Source of the DNA: Symbiodinium natans
Lineage: Eukaryota; Sar; Dinophyceae; Suessiales; Symbiodiniaceae
Direction: 5' to 3'
Assembly (NCBI GenBank): GCA_905221605.1
Contig: CAJNDS010002215.1
Coordinates: 406,001 to 470,000 of the forward strand
Length of the DNA stretch: 64,000 bases
The position numbers and the translations under genes were made by a program. The notes under the pieces are model-generated. The model was not told where the DNA came from. It worked only from the letters and a program-made list of their open reading frames with translations, and searched no databases. Shown here piece after piece: positions 48,254 to 57,864 of this stretch. Position 1 is the stretch's first letter; every line of letters starts with the position of its first letter.

Positions 48254-49695
48254 CGAGATCGGGGAGCCTGGGCTTCAGGCGCCAGTCATCACTGCCGCGG
48301 CAATCACCTGGTTGGCCAGGCCTGAGTGTGCGCAAACCGGGTGGCTTACAGGCTTACAGCAACGCTCCCTTCGATGATCTTCGATGTCCTCTTGTGGATA
48401 TAAGCAATCCGATGAGGGAAGCAACACAGGACAGTCGTACTAGTAGCAAGTCGTTCGCTCTAGAGTGTTCCTTGCGTTCCCGGATCACATCACATGCAAT
48501 CATCAGCCTCTCTGAGTTTCTGTGATGCAGTCACTGCCGAAAGGACCGCTGCTCACAGACAGATTCACAGACCTCCTCAGAAATTCTTCCTCACCAACCC
48601 TCCTGCCTTAAATTACCATGCTTCACGCCGCTACACGGTTCACACGAGCAGCAAGAATGTCCCACTTCACGCTGCTGCCAGAAGCATCTGTGGGGTCGTG
48701 CTACTTGTTTTGGTCGCTTCACGCCACACTCTTCGGCGATTCACGCTATTCAACCCCCCACTGCCACAACCTGTTCTCAACATCCTGTCACACTTGCGAT
48801 CGTGGCACAGTCGATCTAGGAGGTGTCTTGCTTTGAGGATGTTGGCGGCAGCGGGTGCCTAATATATAGCAGCTCCAGACGACGTAGTTTCCCAAGTCCC
48901 GCTGCGTGCTCAGAGGGTTTTTTTGGCTCCCTACCCGGATAAGACTTAACAAGTCACACCCCTTCCATCCCCGAAGCCAGTTCCAGAGCTGGCCGGCACT
49001 GGGCGCCGCTCGTCCTCCGCTGCGCCCTGCTCAGCTCGGTTTTAAATGGTGAGAGTTCGTTGTCTGAGGAATGCGTTGGAAGTGTGAAAGATTGTTGTGT
49101 GGTTGTGTGCCTGGCGCTCCAGAGTAGCGAGCGACGTCGTTCGTGTCGCATGTCACATGCTCTGCAACTCGTTGCACCGTTTGCTTTTGCACCCCAGCAC
49201 TGCGCTTTCCATGTGATGAGGGCGTTGACAGAATAGCTCTTGGCTAGGTGCTACGTGGAGTCGTGAAGCCACCGAAGGAACACCCACGGAGGAGGACACT
49301 GTACTGGAACAAGAGTGGCATTAGGCAGCTCAGTTGGCCAGTGCGACCACCAAGACGACCACCAAGACAACAGTTTGTCAAGTTGGTTTTATATGTTGAA
49401 TTCCATGCTGCTTATACCGACTTGGTTCGAGCGCCAACAGCTGTCGCACTGCAGTCTTATATCTACGGCCTGGATTTGCACTTGTACGTAGGTGTAGTGT
49501 AGGGTTTCTGAGCGCTTAATCTGCTGGTTTAAAGATCGTCGGCAGCTTCAGTTCCACAACCCTGTTTAGCACCGTCTTGTTGCTAGGAAAGCCTGACGCA
49601 AGGCAAAGGTAACTACTGCAGAAGCATATGAAATGATGACAGTTGAACGTGTGGGAGACCTCCAGTTTGCTTCCCGACCCCTAAAGTAGAATGCT

Positions 49696-49895
49696 GTGGG
49701 GCCCGTGTTTTGGGCTTGTTTGTGCGAGAAACTTCGATGGAGCTTTTGGCACAACGCTGCGTTTTGGTCTGGGAAGTCTATCTTACAAGTAGCACGTATG
49801 GGGGCTGCAGGAAGACAGTGCTTTGTGTTCGGGTGGGGGTTGAAGTATGCAGGTCTTGGGTTCTTCCAGTCTGTAGCCAAGAGGCTTCTGTGAAG
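49696..49895 (+). CDS. Candidate coding segment before a GTAAGG donor
   Basis: Two overlapping plus frames are both protein-like: one reads CEKLRWSFWHNAAFWSGKSI and GRQCFVFGWGLKYAGLGFF to TGA; the other reads VRETSMELLAQRCVLVWEVY and ends AAG|GTAAGG (donor 49896) on a codon boundary. The donor favours the second. No domain is recognised. Confidence 0.3.
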
Positions 49896-50524
49896 GTAAG
49901 GGTTGCGAAAATGCCACTTCCCGCACCGCGTAGCCTTCAACTGCAAGTTTGCCCGAAAGCTTCACTCTCACTCGCTGTCCCTGGCTGGCGGCCGTGCTTC
50001 GCCCCGACCCCCACCCCGCAGTGGCTCTGGGCATGGATAGCCCTCGTGCAAAAAATGAGCCGCACCTTTTCCACCTTTCCTAGGATTCCTGGCCCCCGGA
50101 TGCATCTGGGTTGTCCAGCGATGGTTTTCGGGCTGAGGGGGCCAGTGCTCCAATAGTTGCATGTCGATGAAGTTATAAGTGTGAGGTCCATTGAAGCAAC
50201 CCGAATGCTCAACCCTAAGCCTTTAACCTCAATACAACCGCCCGTACAACTTTGGGGCGGAGCAGTGCAACACTACATCAAGATTTTGCACAATATATGC
50301 ATGCGCTTGGAAGGAGCCGGATGAGACTCTGATGCCTGGGTCTTGGTAACTGGCTTCGAGATTGGAGCTCCACGTTTGCAGCAAATTCAATTGCTGCAAC
50401 TTGCCAGGGCCCATTCCTTCAAGTACCCTGTCGGTCGTGATGATCCCTTGTCTTGGTAAGGAGTGGACACTATTTTATGTCGGCGTTCGGCATTAGGTGA
50501 GGAAGGCGTTGGAGTTTCAATGTC

Positions 50525-50737
50525 ATGCCGATGCTTCAGGCACTTGGACTCCTTTGCGCCAGTCTCCCCTCCCAAGTCAAAGAGCGCGAACTGCCAAGGC
50601 ACCTCGCACAGCTTCTCCAGGACCTTCTGTCACCCTCAATGGTCACCAGATGTGGGCAGGGCCAAGCTTGTAAACACAGAAGGCCAGGGCCCCCCCCCCC
50701 CACCCCCCTGGTGAATGCACCGAAGGTCTTCCGGTAG
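50525..50737 (+). CDS. 70-aa ATG-initiated ORF, unrecognised
   Basis: ATG at 50525: MPMLQALGLLCASLPSQVKE, then LPRHLAQLLQDLLSPSMVT, a helical start followed by a Pro run encoded by a C-tract (50690-50708). A GCTTCAG acceptor sits six codons in. The minus-strand candidate to its right uses a different region. Confidence 0.35.
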   Translation: MPMLQALGLLCASLPSQVKERELPRHLAQLLQDLLSPSMVTRCGQGQACKHRRPGPPPPTPLVNAPKVFR

Positions 50738-51280
50738 TCATTCTGGCGTTCTCGGAACATTTCTCCATTCATCTTTGCTCCTGACACGAGTCTCCTGCCC
50801 CCCAGAGAGTCCTGCAGAGTTGCCCCCGAGGAGCCGGATGAAGCTGAGATTGTGAGCCGCAACGCTATCCAGGCGAGTCAGAGTCTCATGGAGGAATCTT
50901 CTGGAATCTTCTTGGATACTCATGTTAACCTGGGAATCGGAAGCCCTCAGGGCCTGCGACAGGTGATCCAGCGAATTTACCTCCGAGAAGACCTTGACAT
51001 CTCGGCCAGCGTTGAAGACACTACGACGTACGAGGCCAGGAGTTTGCTTGCTGGTGGGGCCGAATGGCAATTCGCCCATGCTGCATAACAACAACAACCC
51101 TGCCAGGAGTTTCTGACACTTCGACAGAAGTTGCCGCCTGGCGGGCTGAGCGTCTTCATGGACAAGGCAGCCCTTTTCACTCATGATTCTTCTGTGCATG
51201 TGTGCACTCAGTACTATGCAATAGCTCCTCGTATATTCAGCCGCGCCACTGCCTTTATTCACGTGTAAAATAGGAAACAT
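50738..51280 (-). CDS. 180-aa ATG-initiated minus ORF, unrecognised
   Basis: ATG at plus 51280-51278. Best stretches are CLVHEDAQPARRQLLSKCQK, FNAGRDVKVFSEVNSLDHLS and IQEDSRRFLHETLTRLDSVA. One moderately hydrophobic patch (LLAGLLLLCSM). Near the end another minus frame (DSLGGRRLVSGAKMNGEMF), preceded by ACTCTGCAG|G, looks equally coding and may be the true continuation. No family is recognised. Confidence 0.4.
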   Translation of the reverse strand: MFPILHVNKGSGAAEYTRSYCIVLSAHMHRRIMSEKGCLVHEDAQPARRQLLSKCQKLLAGLLLLCSMGELPFGPTSKQTPGLVRRSVFNAGRDVKVFSEVNSLDHLSQALRASDSQVNMSIQEDSRRFLHETLTRLDSVAAHNLSFIRLLGGNSAGLSGGQETRVRSKDEWRNVPRTPE

Positions 51281-51388
51281 TCAATCGCAGGTGTGTGGCT
51301 CATGCCAGTTGAGGGATAGTCCCAGCGATTGCTCTGCAACTCTACCAAGTCATTTGATCTGAAAGTCTCCAGCGTTCTCCCGCTGCAG

Positions 51389-52601
51389 TACTGCCCTCAT
51401 GTCTCTAGAAGAGAAAAAGAGGATGCACGAGCTTGCTCGCAAAGCCAGAAGACCATGCGAACTTGACGGCATTGATGAGCCTCGCATATGGCTTGAGCCT
51501 TGGATCTTGGCGAGTGGCGACGCTTCTTGGCAGAGGCGGATACTCGATGCACTGATGGTTTCCGGGGAATTTCAGGGCTCTCGTTGAGAAAGTTCGGGGC
51601 AGCTTCGAAGCAGTTTCTCAAGAAACATAGCCTCAGCATTCATCTGGGTGCAGTGAGACTCTTAGGCCGAACTCAAAGAGTACCCTCACCTCGCCGAGAA
51701 TGACCTGGTCATGGCGCTTTGTGCCAATTGTGGCATTGCTGTGCGTGGCAGGCAGGGGCCGTCATGCAGTGGTGCTGTAGATCTGAGCTCGCAAATTCCA
51801 CAAGAGGCTTTAGGCTGGAGACGGCCTCCTTCTGCAGACTAAGTCGGGCCCGTAAGCCAGTGCTGGCCCAGAACCTATCAAGGAAGAATCGAAGCTTCTT
51901 CCTCCTGCCCTTAAGTCCGGGAAAGCCTCTGGCCGAGGTCGCGAGAGCTGCCCAAGATAAGACCCAACACCACTTTGCCCGCAAGGACGGCTGCAAGCAA
52001 AATGTCCAAACTCAGAGAATCATTTCGGAATCACAAGCCCAGGAACTCAGGAAGCCCAAGAAATGTGGCAAACGCGGGCCCCAAGCTCTTGGTGCAAATG
52101 CGTGAAAGTTCCAGAGTTGGAGAGGTAGGTGCGCTGCTTGCACTCACTCCAATTGTCGTAGCCGACTCAACTGCACTTGGGAACCGTATGGAGTCGTGCA
52201 TTGCCCGTGTTGCTCCAGAGCGTGCTCTTTGTAAGGAAAAGGAGGGAAGAGTTAAGGAAACCTAAGGGATAGCCGAGAGATGGAGCGAATGCTGTGCAGC
52301 AGGCCTCGGCGTTCTTGTGCACATGCGGCCGATGCTGCCAGTGGCCGACACGATTCAAGGCGCAGAAGGGTGAACTCTTGACGCTTAGCTCAGCAGGTCT
52401 GCAAAGGGGTCAGAATTGGAGAGCATTTCGCAGCTGGTTCTACAGGGAGCAAAAAGCCCATCCACAGACATCAGGCTGTGCTGTGTTTATGTCCATGCTG
52501 TCCCATTCCTGAGACTCGTGACAAGGGTTCTCGGAGGTGCGCAAACCGCGGATGCCACAGCTTTACGGGAGGCCGGCTCAAGGAGATTTGACCTCACATG
52601 A
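51389..52601 (+). CDS. Candidate multi-exon gene, unrecognised
   Basis: Four good segments. (1) 51389-51587, after CTCCCGCTGCAG, with ATG 51399: MSLEEKKRMHELARKARRPC and IDEPRIWLEPWILASGDA. (2) 51666-51842, after GACTCTTAG|G: AELKEYPHLAENDLVMALCA, with C-x2-C (CANC). (3) 51916-52105, after TTCCTCCTGCCCTTAAG: GKPLAEVARAAQDKTQHHFA. (4) 52397-52601, after TAGCTCAGCAG|G: ELESISQLVLQGAKSPSTDI and FLRLVTRVLGGAQTADATAL. Segments 1 and 2 join in phase if exon 1 ends at ATG|GTTTCC (about 51556). Other joins are unproven, and a second frame over 51975-52265 is also coding-like. No domain is recognised. Confidence 0.42.
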
Positions 52602-52935
52602 TACAGTAGAGTGCATTAGAGTGCAGGGCGTTTCCTGATCGATGCACTCTTGTGCATTCGCGACTCTGACCACTTCCGCCTGTCACGGTTCCCCTGAGCC
52701 TACGATTTCGCTGTCGGTTGTTTGAAAGGCATATAGCAGGAGAGTCTGAAGCGGAGAAGCTCTGAAAATGCCGTGAGGTTAATACACTTCGTGATGCTGT
52801 GTTTCGAGGTTCCTGGGTTTGCAACTTAAGCTTCGTGCTCCCAGGACAAACTCAGCGAACTCTAGCTTCGAACAGCCTGTGAGACCACAGCTCAGGACAG
52901 GACGATGTTCTCAAGGCGAGGGCCAGCTACACTGA

Positions 52936-53522
52936 CTACACCTGACTGCACGTGTCTACACGCATAATCTTCATCTTAGACATCTGTTTGCCAGCTAGCT
53001 CCGCTGTTGTCGTTTCAATGCTATGCGCATGGCGCGTGATGACTTCGCCTGCGGAGGCTGTAGATATGTTGAGGCAAGAACTGGCTCTTCTTCGACAGTC
53101 CAGGCACACAACTGCCATTAAAGCATCAGCTTGTGGAGTTTGCTGAGACTGCGTCGCCTTGCCTACTTGCAAGTAGGGACCAGCAGAGAACGCCCAACAA
53201 TTCTCAAGAAGCTTAGGCCGCAGGTCCGGTTCTGAATCCACACCGACTGTTGTTCTCGTCCTGTCCATGCATTTCCGGGTCACCTAGCTTGCAAGCCCTC
53301 AACCATCAACCCCAAATCCACGGTGACTTCTGGAAGGTCTGGCAGTGGTGCTCCAGCCTCTGGTACACTCATCACTGGATCGTCACCCACCGCTGCCGCG
53401 CCAAATGGCCAAAGGTAGGGCACCGGGTGTCCATTGTTGGCTGAGGGTATGTCGGGTATGTGTTTGTCAGGACGTGAAAGGTCTTCGTGGGAGCTCTGAG
53501 TCTGCTCGATTAGTTGGGTCAA
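52936..53522 (-). CDS. Candidate minus-strand exons, contested
   Basis: Segment 53522-53280 reads THLSRPDKH-like sequence and VMSVPEAGAPLPDLPEVTVD, ending in TAG. Segment 53283-52936 in the next frame reads RTTVGVDSEPDLRPKLLENC. Plus-strand frames over 52952-53146 (EAVDMLRQELALLRQSRHTT) are at least as good, so strand is open between 52.95 and 53.15 kb. Confidence 0.28.
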
Positions 53523-53724
53523 CGATTTGCTGACCTCAGTCTTTCCGACATACCAACCAGCATTCTATATGAAATTGTTGCGACTTCATGTTTCATGCAC
53601 ACGAGGGGTTAGGACGACAGCACTGACACAGCGCGTGGCAGGATGGCTACGCCATCAGCTCTTGAGTCACGTCCTTCCATGCTCAAAAGGCCCCTAGTGA
53701 TCAACAGGCACCGCTGTTTGCAGC

Positions 53725-54119
53725 ATGGCCACCAGGACCTTGAAGCCGAAGTCGCCCAAGCGGGAAGGTAAACCAAAACAGCCTCCCCGCCGTCTCCCAA
53801 ACCTCGTACCCATTCCTCAGAAAGCTCTTTATGTCAGTGTCTCGATGGCGGTGGCTTTAGCACCTGCGCCCGCCGAAGCAGCACCACTGCGGAACCCACG
53901 TGTCGAGCCACCGAGACGCAGTAAGAAACAGGTGAGGGACTTCACATCCTGTGATCAGTACACTCAGTAGACAAGAAGAGCCTCTGCATCAGTGCCCACG
54001 ACCCAGGTTTGCATCTTCTCCCGCAGCCGCCGCATCTGCAGCTGCCAGATGTGAACAAATGTGAACAGTCGAGCCGTTTAGACCAGCTTTTTCTAGATTG
54101 TAGACCAACCGGCCCATGA
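53725..54119 (+). CDS. Complete small two-exon gene model, 99 aa, unrecognised
   Basis: Exon 1 (53725-53931) starts at an ATG (MATRTLKPKSPKREGKPKQ) and ends on a codon boundary at CAG|GTGAGG. The 95-nt intron ends TTCTCCCGCAG. Exon 2 (54027-54119) continues in phase (PPHLQLPDVNKCEQSSRLDQ) to TGA. The protein has a very basic, Pro-rich N-terminus, a hydrophobic centre (ALYVSVSMAVALAPAPAEAA) and an Arg/Lys cluster (RRSKKQ) before the junction. The N-terminus could be a targeting or nucleic-acid-binding region. Matching phase and good signals make this the neatest small model in the window. Function is unknown. Confidence 0.5.
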
Positions 54120-54128
54120 CGATCCTAG

Positions 54129-54401
54129 ATGGAGGAGTTGAGGACTGTTGGGGACTTCAGGAGTCGAAGAGCTGAAGCGATGTCCCCGACTCTTCTACCT
54201 TCCTACTTGCAAAGCCTCAACAGGTCGGGCAATGCCAGAAGCCACCCAAGCTATCCTAAGTCCCGTGTGATTTGTGCGCTGAGCCCCAGCCACGGCGCAT
54301 TCGGCATGAAAGCGAAAGCTCCTTGGATTCCTGCCCAAGTGCAGCAGAAAATCTTCCCAGCCAAGCTCCATCCTGTAGGACCGATAAGATCTTGGCTTTA
54401 A
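54129..54401 (+). CDS. 90-aa ATG-initiated ORF, unrecognised
   Basis: ATG at 54129, directly after CGATCCTAG: MEELRTVGDFRSRRAEAMS, then NRSGNARSHPSYPKSRVICA. Basic. A 134-codon minus frame (54599-54195, LGWEDFLLHLGRNPRSFRFH) covers most of it and is equally protein-like. Confidence 0.35.
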   Translation: MEELRTVGDFRSRRAEAMSPTLLPSYLQSLNRSGNARSHPSYPKSRVICALSPSHGAFGMKAKAPWIPAQVQQKIFPAKLHPVGPIRSWL

Positions 54402-54720
54402 CAAAGGATTGAGGCTACCAAAGTTACCTGCTGAGCTAAGGACCCGCACGGGTTGAGTTGGGACAGCAACGTGCTGAAGAAGACAGCCGCTCGCCATGTC
54501 AAGAGTTGATTGCCTGGAAGTGTTAATTGAGAACCAGGAGATGCCTTGACACGAGAAGTGCAGCTGTTTTGCTTCTGGTATTATCAATCTCCCCCTCACC
54601 TTGCTTCAGGTCAGTATGGCAGAAAGCCAGTATTGGTACCAGCGAAGGGAGAAGAATGTGAGACTCAGCACAAAGATGTCTATGGGAAATTTTGGGTTAG
54701 GCTTGGCGATCGAAATTGAC

Positions 54721-55047
54721 TTACTCCAAAAGCGTTATGTTTGACTCTGTTTCTATCCATCTGTTGAAGGCTTCTCTCGGATGTCTGGGTCGTTTCGTGA
54801 TCGCATCTGCGCCAGAATGGTGGGATGTGTAGGCTACTTCGGGGTCGCATACAATTTTGATGGATTTTAAAGGAAAATGGATGCTATCGCGTGTTCTAAG
54901 GACTGTGTTGTCGAGTTTTGAGTCTTTTTCATCCAATATTAGCAGGTTTCTTTGTTTGAATGGAAGGATGTCTAGGTTATTTTCGTGATCGAATAGAATT
55001 CTTTGATTCGGGGTCCGAACTGGATCGAAATTCATAAGTTTCAACAA
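54721..55047 (-). CDS. AT-rich minus-strand ORF with unusual codon use, unrecognised
   Basis: 108 open codons (ATG at plus 55038-55036): MNFDPVRTPNQRILFDHENN, then NLLILDEKDSKLDNTVLRTR and PREAFNRWIETESNITLLE. It is rich in Asn, Lys, Ile and Asp with A/T-ending codons, unlike the GC-rich candidates around it. An 18-bp direct repeat (54731 and 55047, two mismatches) flanks it. The reading after the second copy resembles the ORF's own C-terminus, shifted, suggesting a roughly 316-bp coding module duplicated in tandem and decayed on one side. Origin may be foreign or from a mobile element. Confidence 0.42.
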   Translation of the reverse strand: MLKLMNFDPVRTPNQRILFDHENNLDILPFKQRNLLILDEKDSKLDNTVLRTRDSIHFPLKSIKIVCDPEVAYTSHHSGADAITKRPRHPREAFNRWIETESNITLLE

Positions 55048-55356
55048 GCGTTAATTTTGACTCTTTTTTGTCATCTTTTTGGAAGCATCCTCTGTTGGGC
55101 ACATGGTACAGAATGAGACCACAAAAAATGTGTGTGTGCTGTACACAATTATGGGGACACGCTGTGTAGTGAATTTGTGACCTGGACGCAAAACTGAAGC
55201 TAGCGCAGCAGTTTCGATTGCTCGCTAGGCAAGGTTCAGGAAAGCTTGATTTTCTGAAGCGCGAAGCTACAAGATGCTACTTGTTCTTAAGCTACAGGGC
55301 TTCAACAATGTCCGAACTGCTTTTGCGAACCAACGCTGGTTGCCCCTTCGCAGTAA

Positions 55357-55557
55357 ATGGCAACTAGGCTGGCAGGGGCTCAAGAAGCTGAGCAACAAGA
55401 GCGCCCCGATGCATTCCGATTCCGCATCCAGTACGACAAGAAATTCCCAAATTCAACCTCGCCAACAAATACAACCAAAGGCGATTCTGGTTTATTGTTG
55501 GGGTGGGAGGCAGGCAAGCATGTCGCATGCACTGACCCAAGTGGATGCAAAATTTAA
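55357..55557 (+). CDS. 66-aa ATG-initiated ORF, unrecognised
   Basis: ATG at 55357, just after CCCCTTCGCAG|TAA, so an in-frame stop precedes it and the ATG can be a true start. It reads TRLAGAQEAEQQERPDAFRF and DKKFPNSTSPTNTTKGDSGL, ending in TAA. A 119-codon frame from ATG 55274 in another register overlaps and has a protein-like end (HALTQVDAKFKHALLALSRQ). Confidence 0.35.
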   Translation: MATRLAGAQEAEQQERPDAFRFRIQYDKKFPNSTSPTNTTKGDSGLLLGWEAGKHVACTDPSGCKI

Positions 55558-55584
55558 GCATGCGTTGCTAGCATTGAGCCGACA

Positions 55585-55899
55585 ATGTCGTTTCCGAGAA
55601 CGGTGGAAAAGCGGAAATGCCCCCCTCCCATAGGCTTTAGGCTTGACGAGACAGCAACCCGACGTCGTGTTGCTAAAGTCTGGCGCCCATCACATCAAGA
55701 CTCGGGTTGTGACATCATTGCTGGTTTCATCCGCGCTGAACCGAGGAGGCCAAATGGGGCGTTCACCCACTACATGGCCAACTGGCCCTGCCTGTGGGGC
55801 GAGGACTGCGTCAAAAAAACCCAAGAAGCCATCGCGAAGACCGAAAGACCAGACGCAGCTCCACGGAGCTGCGCGTGTGCGTGGCGCTGCCCTCACTAA
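55585..55899 (+). CDS. 104-aa ATG-initiated ORF upstream of the methyltransferase
   Basis: ATG at 55585: MSFPRTVEKRKCPPPIGFRL, RRRVAKVWRPSHQDSGCDII, FTHYMANWPCLWGEDCVKKT. It is coding-like over its whole length, and no other frame here is as good. It ends 32 bp before the first methyltransferase exon, so it may be a 5' exon of that gene with an unrecognised donor. The Trp/Cys-rich WPCLWGEDC could precede the catalytic domain. No known motif by itself. Confidence 0.45.
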   Translation: MSFPRTVEKRKCPPPIGFRLDETATRRRVAKVWRPSHQDSGCDIIAGFIRAEPRRPNGAFTHYMANWPCLWGEDCVKKTQEAIAKTERPDAAPRSCACAWRCPH

Positions 55900-55930
55900 A
55901 AACCAAAACCTTCAAAACCGAAATCCTCAG

Positions 55931-57539
55931 TCAAAGTGTGCAGGAGTACATCGGCGTCGGTTCCGGTGACGGCAACAAGTGGCTCGAAAGTGTTGAAGGG
56001 CATCATCGCACATCATTGGACGTCGCATGTTGGAGCTTCGCCGTTCGTCTCTGTGGCTTTGCCCGCATCTTGGAACCTCCAAATTGTCATTCTCGGTCCA
56101 GGTGGTTGTGCGGCGCCCGCATCATGCGAAAGCCCTGCACTGTGTACTCCTTCGGCTCCAACCGGAACATCCAGCGCCTGGGGCTGTAAGAACCGCTTCG
56201 GAAGTCATCCTTCATTATTTCGACTTATCATCCGGGGTCCAGCAGCTGTGGTGGACTTCCTGTTCATTTGTGGGTCCCCCCAGCATGGGTTGTTTGTGGC
56301 TTGGAACAGAGGTTGGGTCTCAAGGGCATCGATATGAAGACAATGAAACTCATCAGGAAGCAGGATTTCATCTCCAGAGCACCAGTCGCCTATAATCTAG
56401 GCATGACTCGCATCCTTAATGTCGGTTTCAGGAGTTCTCTGGCGCGGTTAATTCATGCGATGCTTCAAAGCTTTCTTTCAGAGGTTCAGGCCAGGATGGC
56501 CCCCATGTGGCCCCAAGATGCCTCAAGCCGAGGTTCGAGAAAGGCATCCACAACTTGGGTCTGAACTGCGAAGTTCACATCTACGACCCAACTTCTGCTG
56601 CGCCGCCGGAAGCAGTACAGCTAGGCTGTCTGCGAAGCCCCCTTCGCAGCCTTTAAAGGATTCAGACCGGTGCAGGTGGTGATTCGAAGGTGTAGCATGT
56701 GTAGTTGAGTCCTGAGTCATCAACATGCAGCCGAAAGGCGTACAGAGCCTTGCCTGTCGGCGGCGTAGCGGGGGGGTGGCTTCGGTTGCTGAGACAGTGC
56801 GGCGAGGCGTGAGCCACATGAAGTCACCCACCGAGCCGTGCAGGCTTTAAGTACCATCGCGTTGGCCTCGGGGGCAGCGATGGTTGGCAGCCGCTTAGAA
56901 GCAAAGTTCCGCCACAGCTAATTCGTTTCTTTCAGGACCTATCAGTCCAGGCCACTCTGGCCTTGGACTTCATGCTGTGCCCGAAAAAGTTAGAGGTAGT
57001 CGAGCCTAGAAGGCTCATCCCAGCTTCCGGATCCCTACTCCTCCGCCATGCTAAGGAATGGGCTCCCGGTCAAAACCCTCAGCACGCTGATGCTGCTCGC
57101 ATTGAACTCTTATCGGATCTGGCGCCCTTGGGGTTTCATATGCGGGGAGGATACTTGTGAACGGCCCGGATGCTGGCTCATCAGGGTGCTTCTTACAAAC
57201 TACAGGGAGTCGTTGGGAGACTCGAGCCAAAGAGTTCCGCACTGGACATCACTGGACACTGGACTACTCAAATCTCTCCTTTGTGAATCTTGCTGAGCTT
57301 AGGAAGGAGAATGGGCACACCCATCTGGACGTCCTCAAGGCTTGAAGCCAACACTGTGGATTCTGCCTGGCATGCGTTGTTAACAGATGTTAACAGGTGA
57401 GGATTTGATTCAAGAAAAGTCAGACTAGTTGATTTGGTGTGATCAGGGAGCTTGTTTCGGCCGAGCTCGGCCCGGCCAGGTGGATATCGAGCGTGCGGAG
57501 CATTCAGCGGTCGCGCAAATCGCAAGCTCGGCTGATTAA
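55931..57539 (+). CDS. METTL24/Methyltransf_22-like SAM methyltransferase, multi-exon
   Basis: The family's signature blocks occur in order across exons. Exon 1, to 55978: GVGSGDGNK. Exon 2, 56102-56173: WLCGARIMRKPCTVYSFGSN. Exon 3, 56533-56624: FEKGIHNLGLNCEVHIYDPT. Exon 4, from 56844: FKYHRVGLGGSDGW. Exon 5, ending 57339: LAELRKENGHTHLDVLK. Exon 6, 57480-57539: VDIERAEHSAVAQIA. Joins keep phase: AA|GTGG...CCAG|GTGG makes NKWLC. CA|GC...GAG|GTTC makes QFE. CTAG|GC...GCAG|GCTT makes GFKY. AAG|GC...CCAG|GTG makes LKVDIE. Three of the four resolved introns are thus GC-AG. The family is poorly characterised; methyl transfer is inferred. The usual DIEGxE glycine is Arg. The exon 4-5 junction and the true 3' end are unresolved. 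Confidence 0.78.
56936..57160 (+). CDS. Coding-like segment inside the methyltransferase gene
   Basis: After the strong acceptor ATTCGTTTCTTTCAG|G (AG 56934-56935) a frame reads DLSVQATLALDFMLCPKKLE and QHADAARIELLSDLAPLGFH, to TGA 57158-57160. It lies between methyltransferase blocks 4 and 5. It may be an inserted exon of that gene or alternative sequence, and it is not part of the recognised domain. Confidence 0.35.
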   Translation, partial: DLSVQATLALDFMLCPKKLEVVEPRRLIPASGSLLLRHAKEWAPGQNPQHADAARIELLSDLAPLGFHMRGGYL

Positions 57540-57864
57540 GGATGTTTGTTGGAGTCAGGTTGTCCTTGTCGGGGCTAGGATTTGCTATAGTTCTTTCGGC
57601 GTAGACCGCAGACAGTGTAAGAGCAGATTGCTAAGAGCAATGGAGCACACCGAAAGCACACCTTAAGAGCACTCCAAGGGCACAAAGGCAACGACCGTTC
57701 TGCAGATGCAGGTGTGTCTGGGGAGAGGAGCTAGAATTCTCGGTTCTTTTTTGCAACACGGAATAGCTTGCAGACTTGCTGCTTGATGAAGAACCTGTTC
57801 TCCTGCTAAAAACTTTTCTCTAAGCTCATCTCGGCTACTCCTCCGATCTCCTCTCTGATTTCAG

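Noticed and set aside
57230-57245. GAGCCAAA word as a reverse-strand spliced-leader remnant
   Set aside because: Only eight bases match, and it lies within a candidate exon of the methyltransferase gene.
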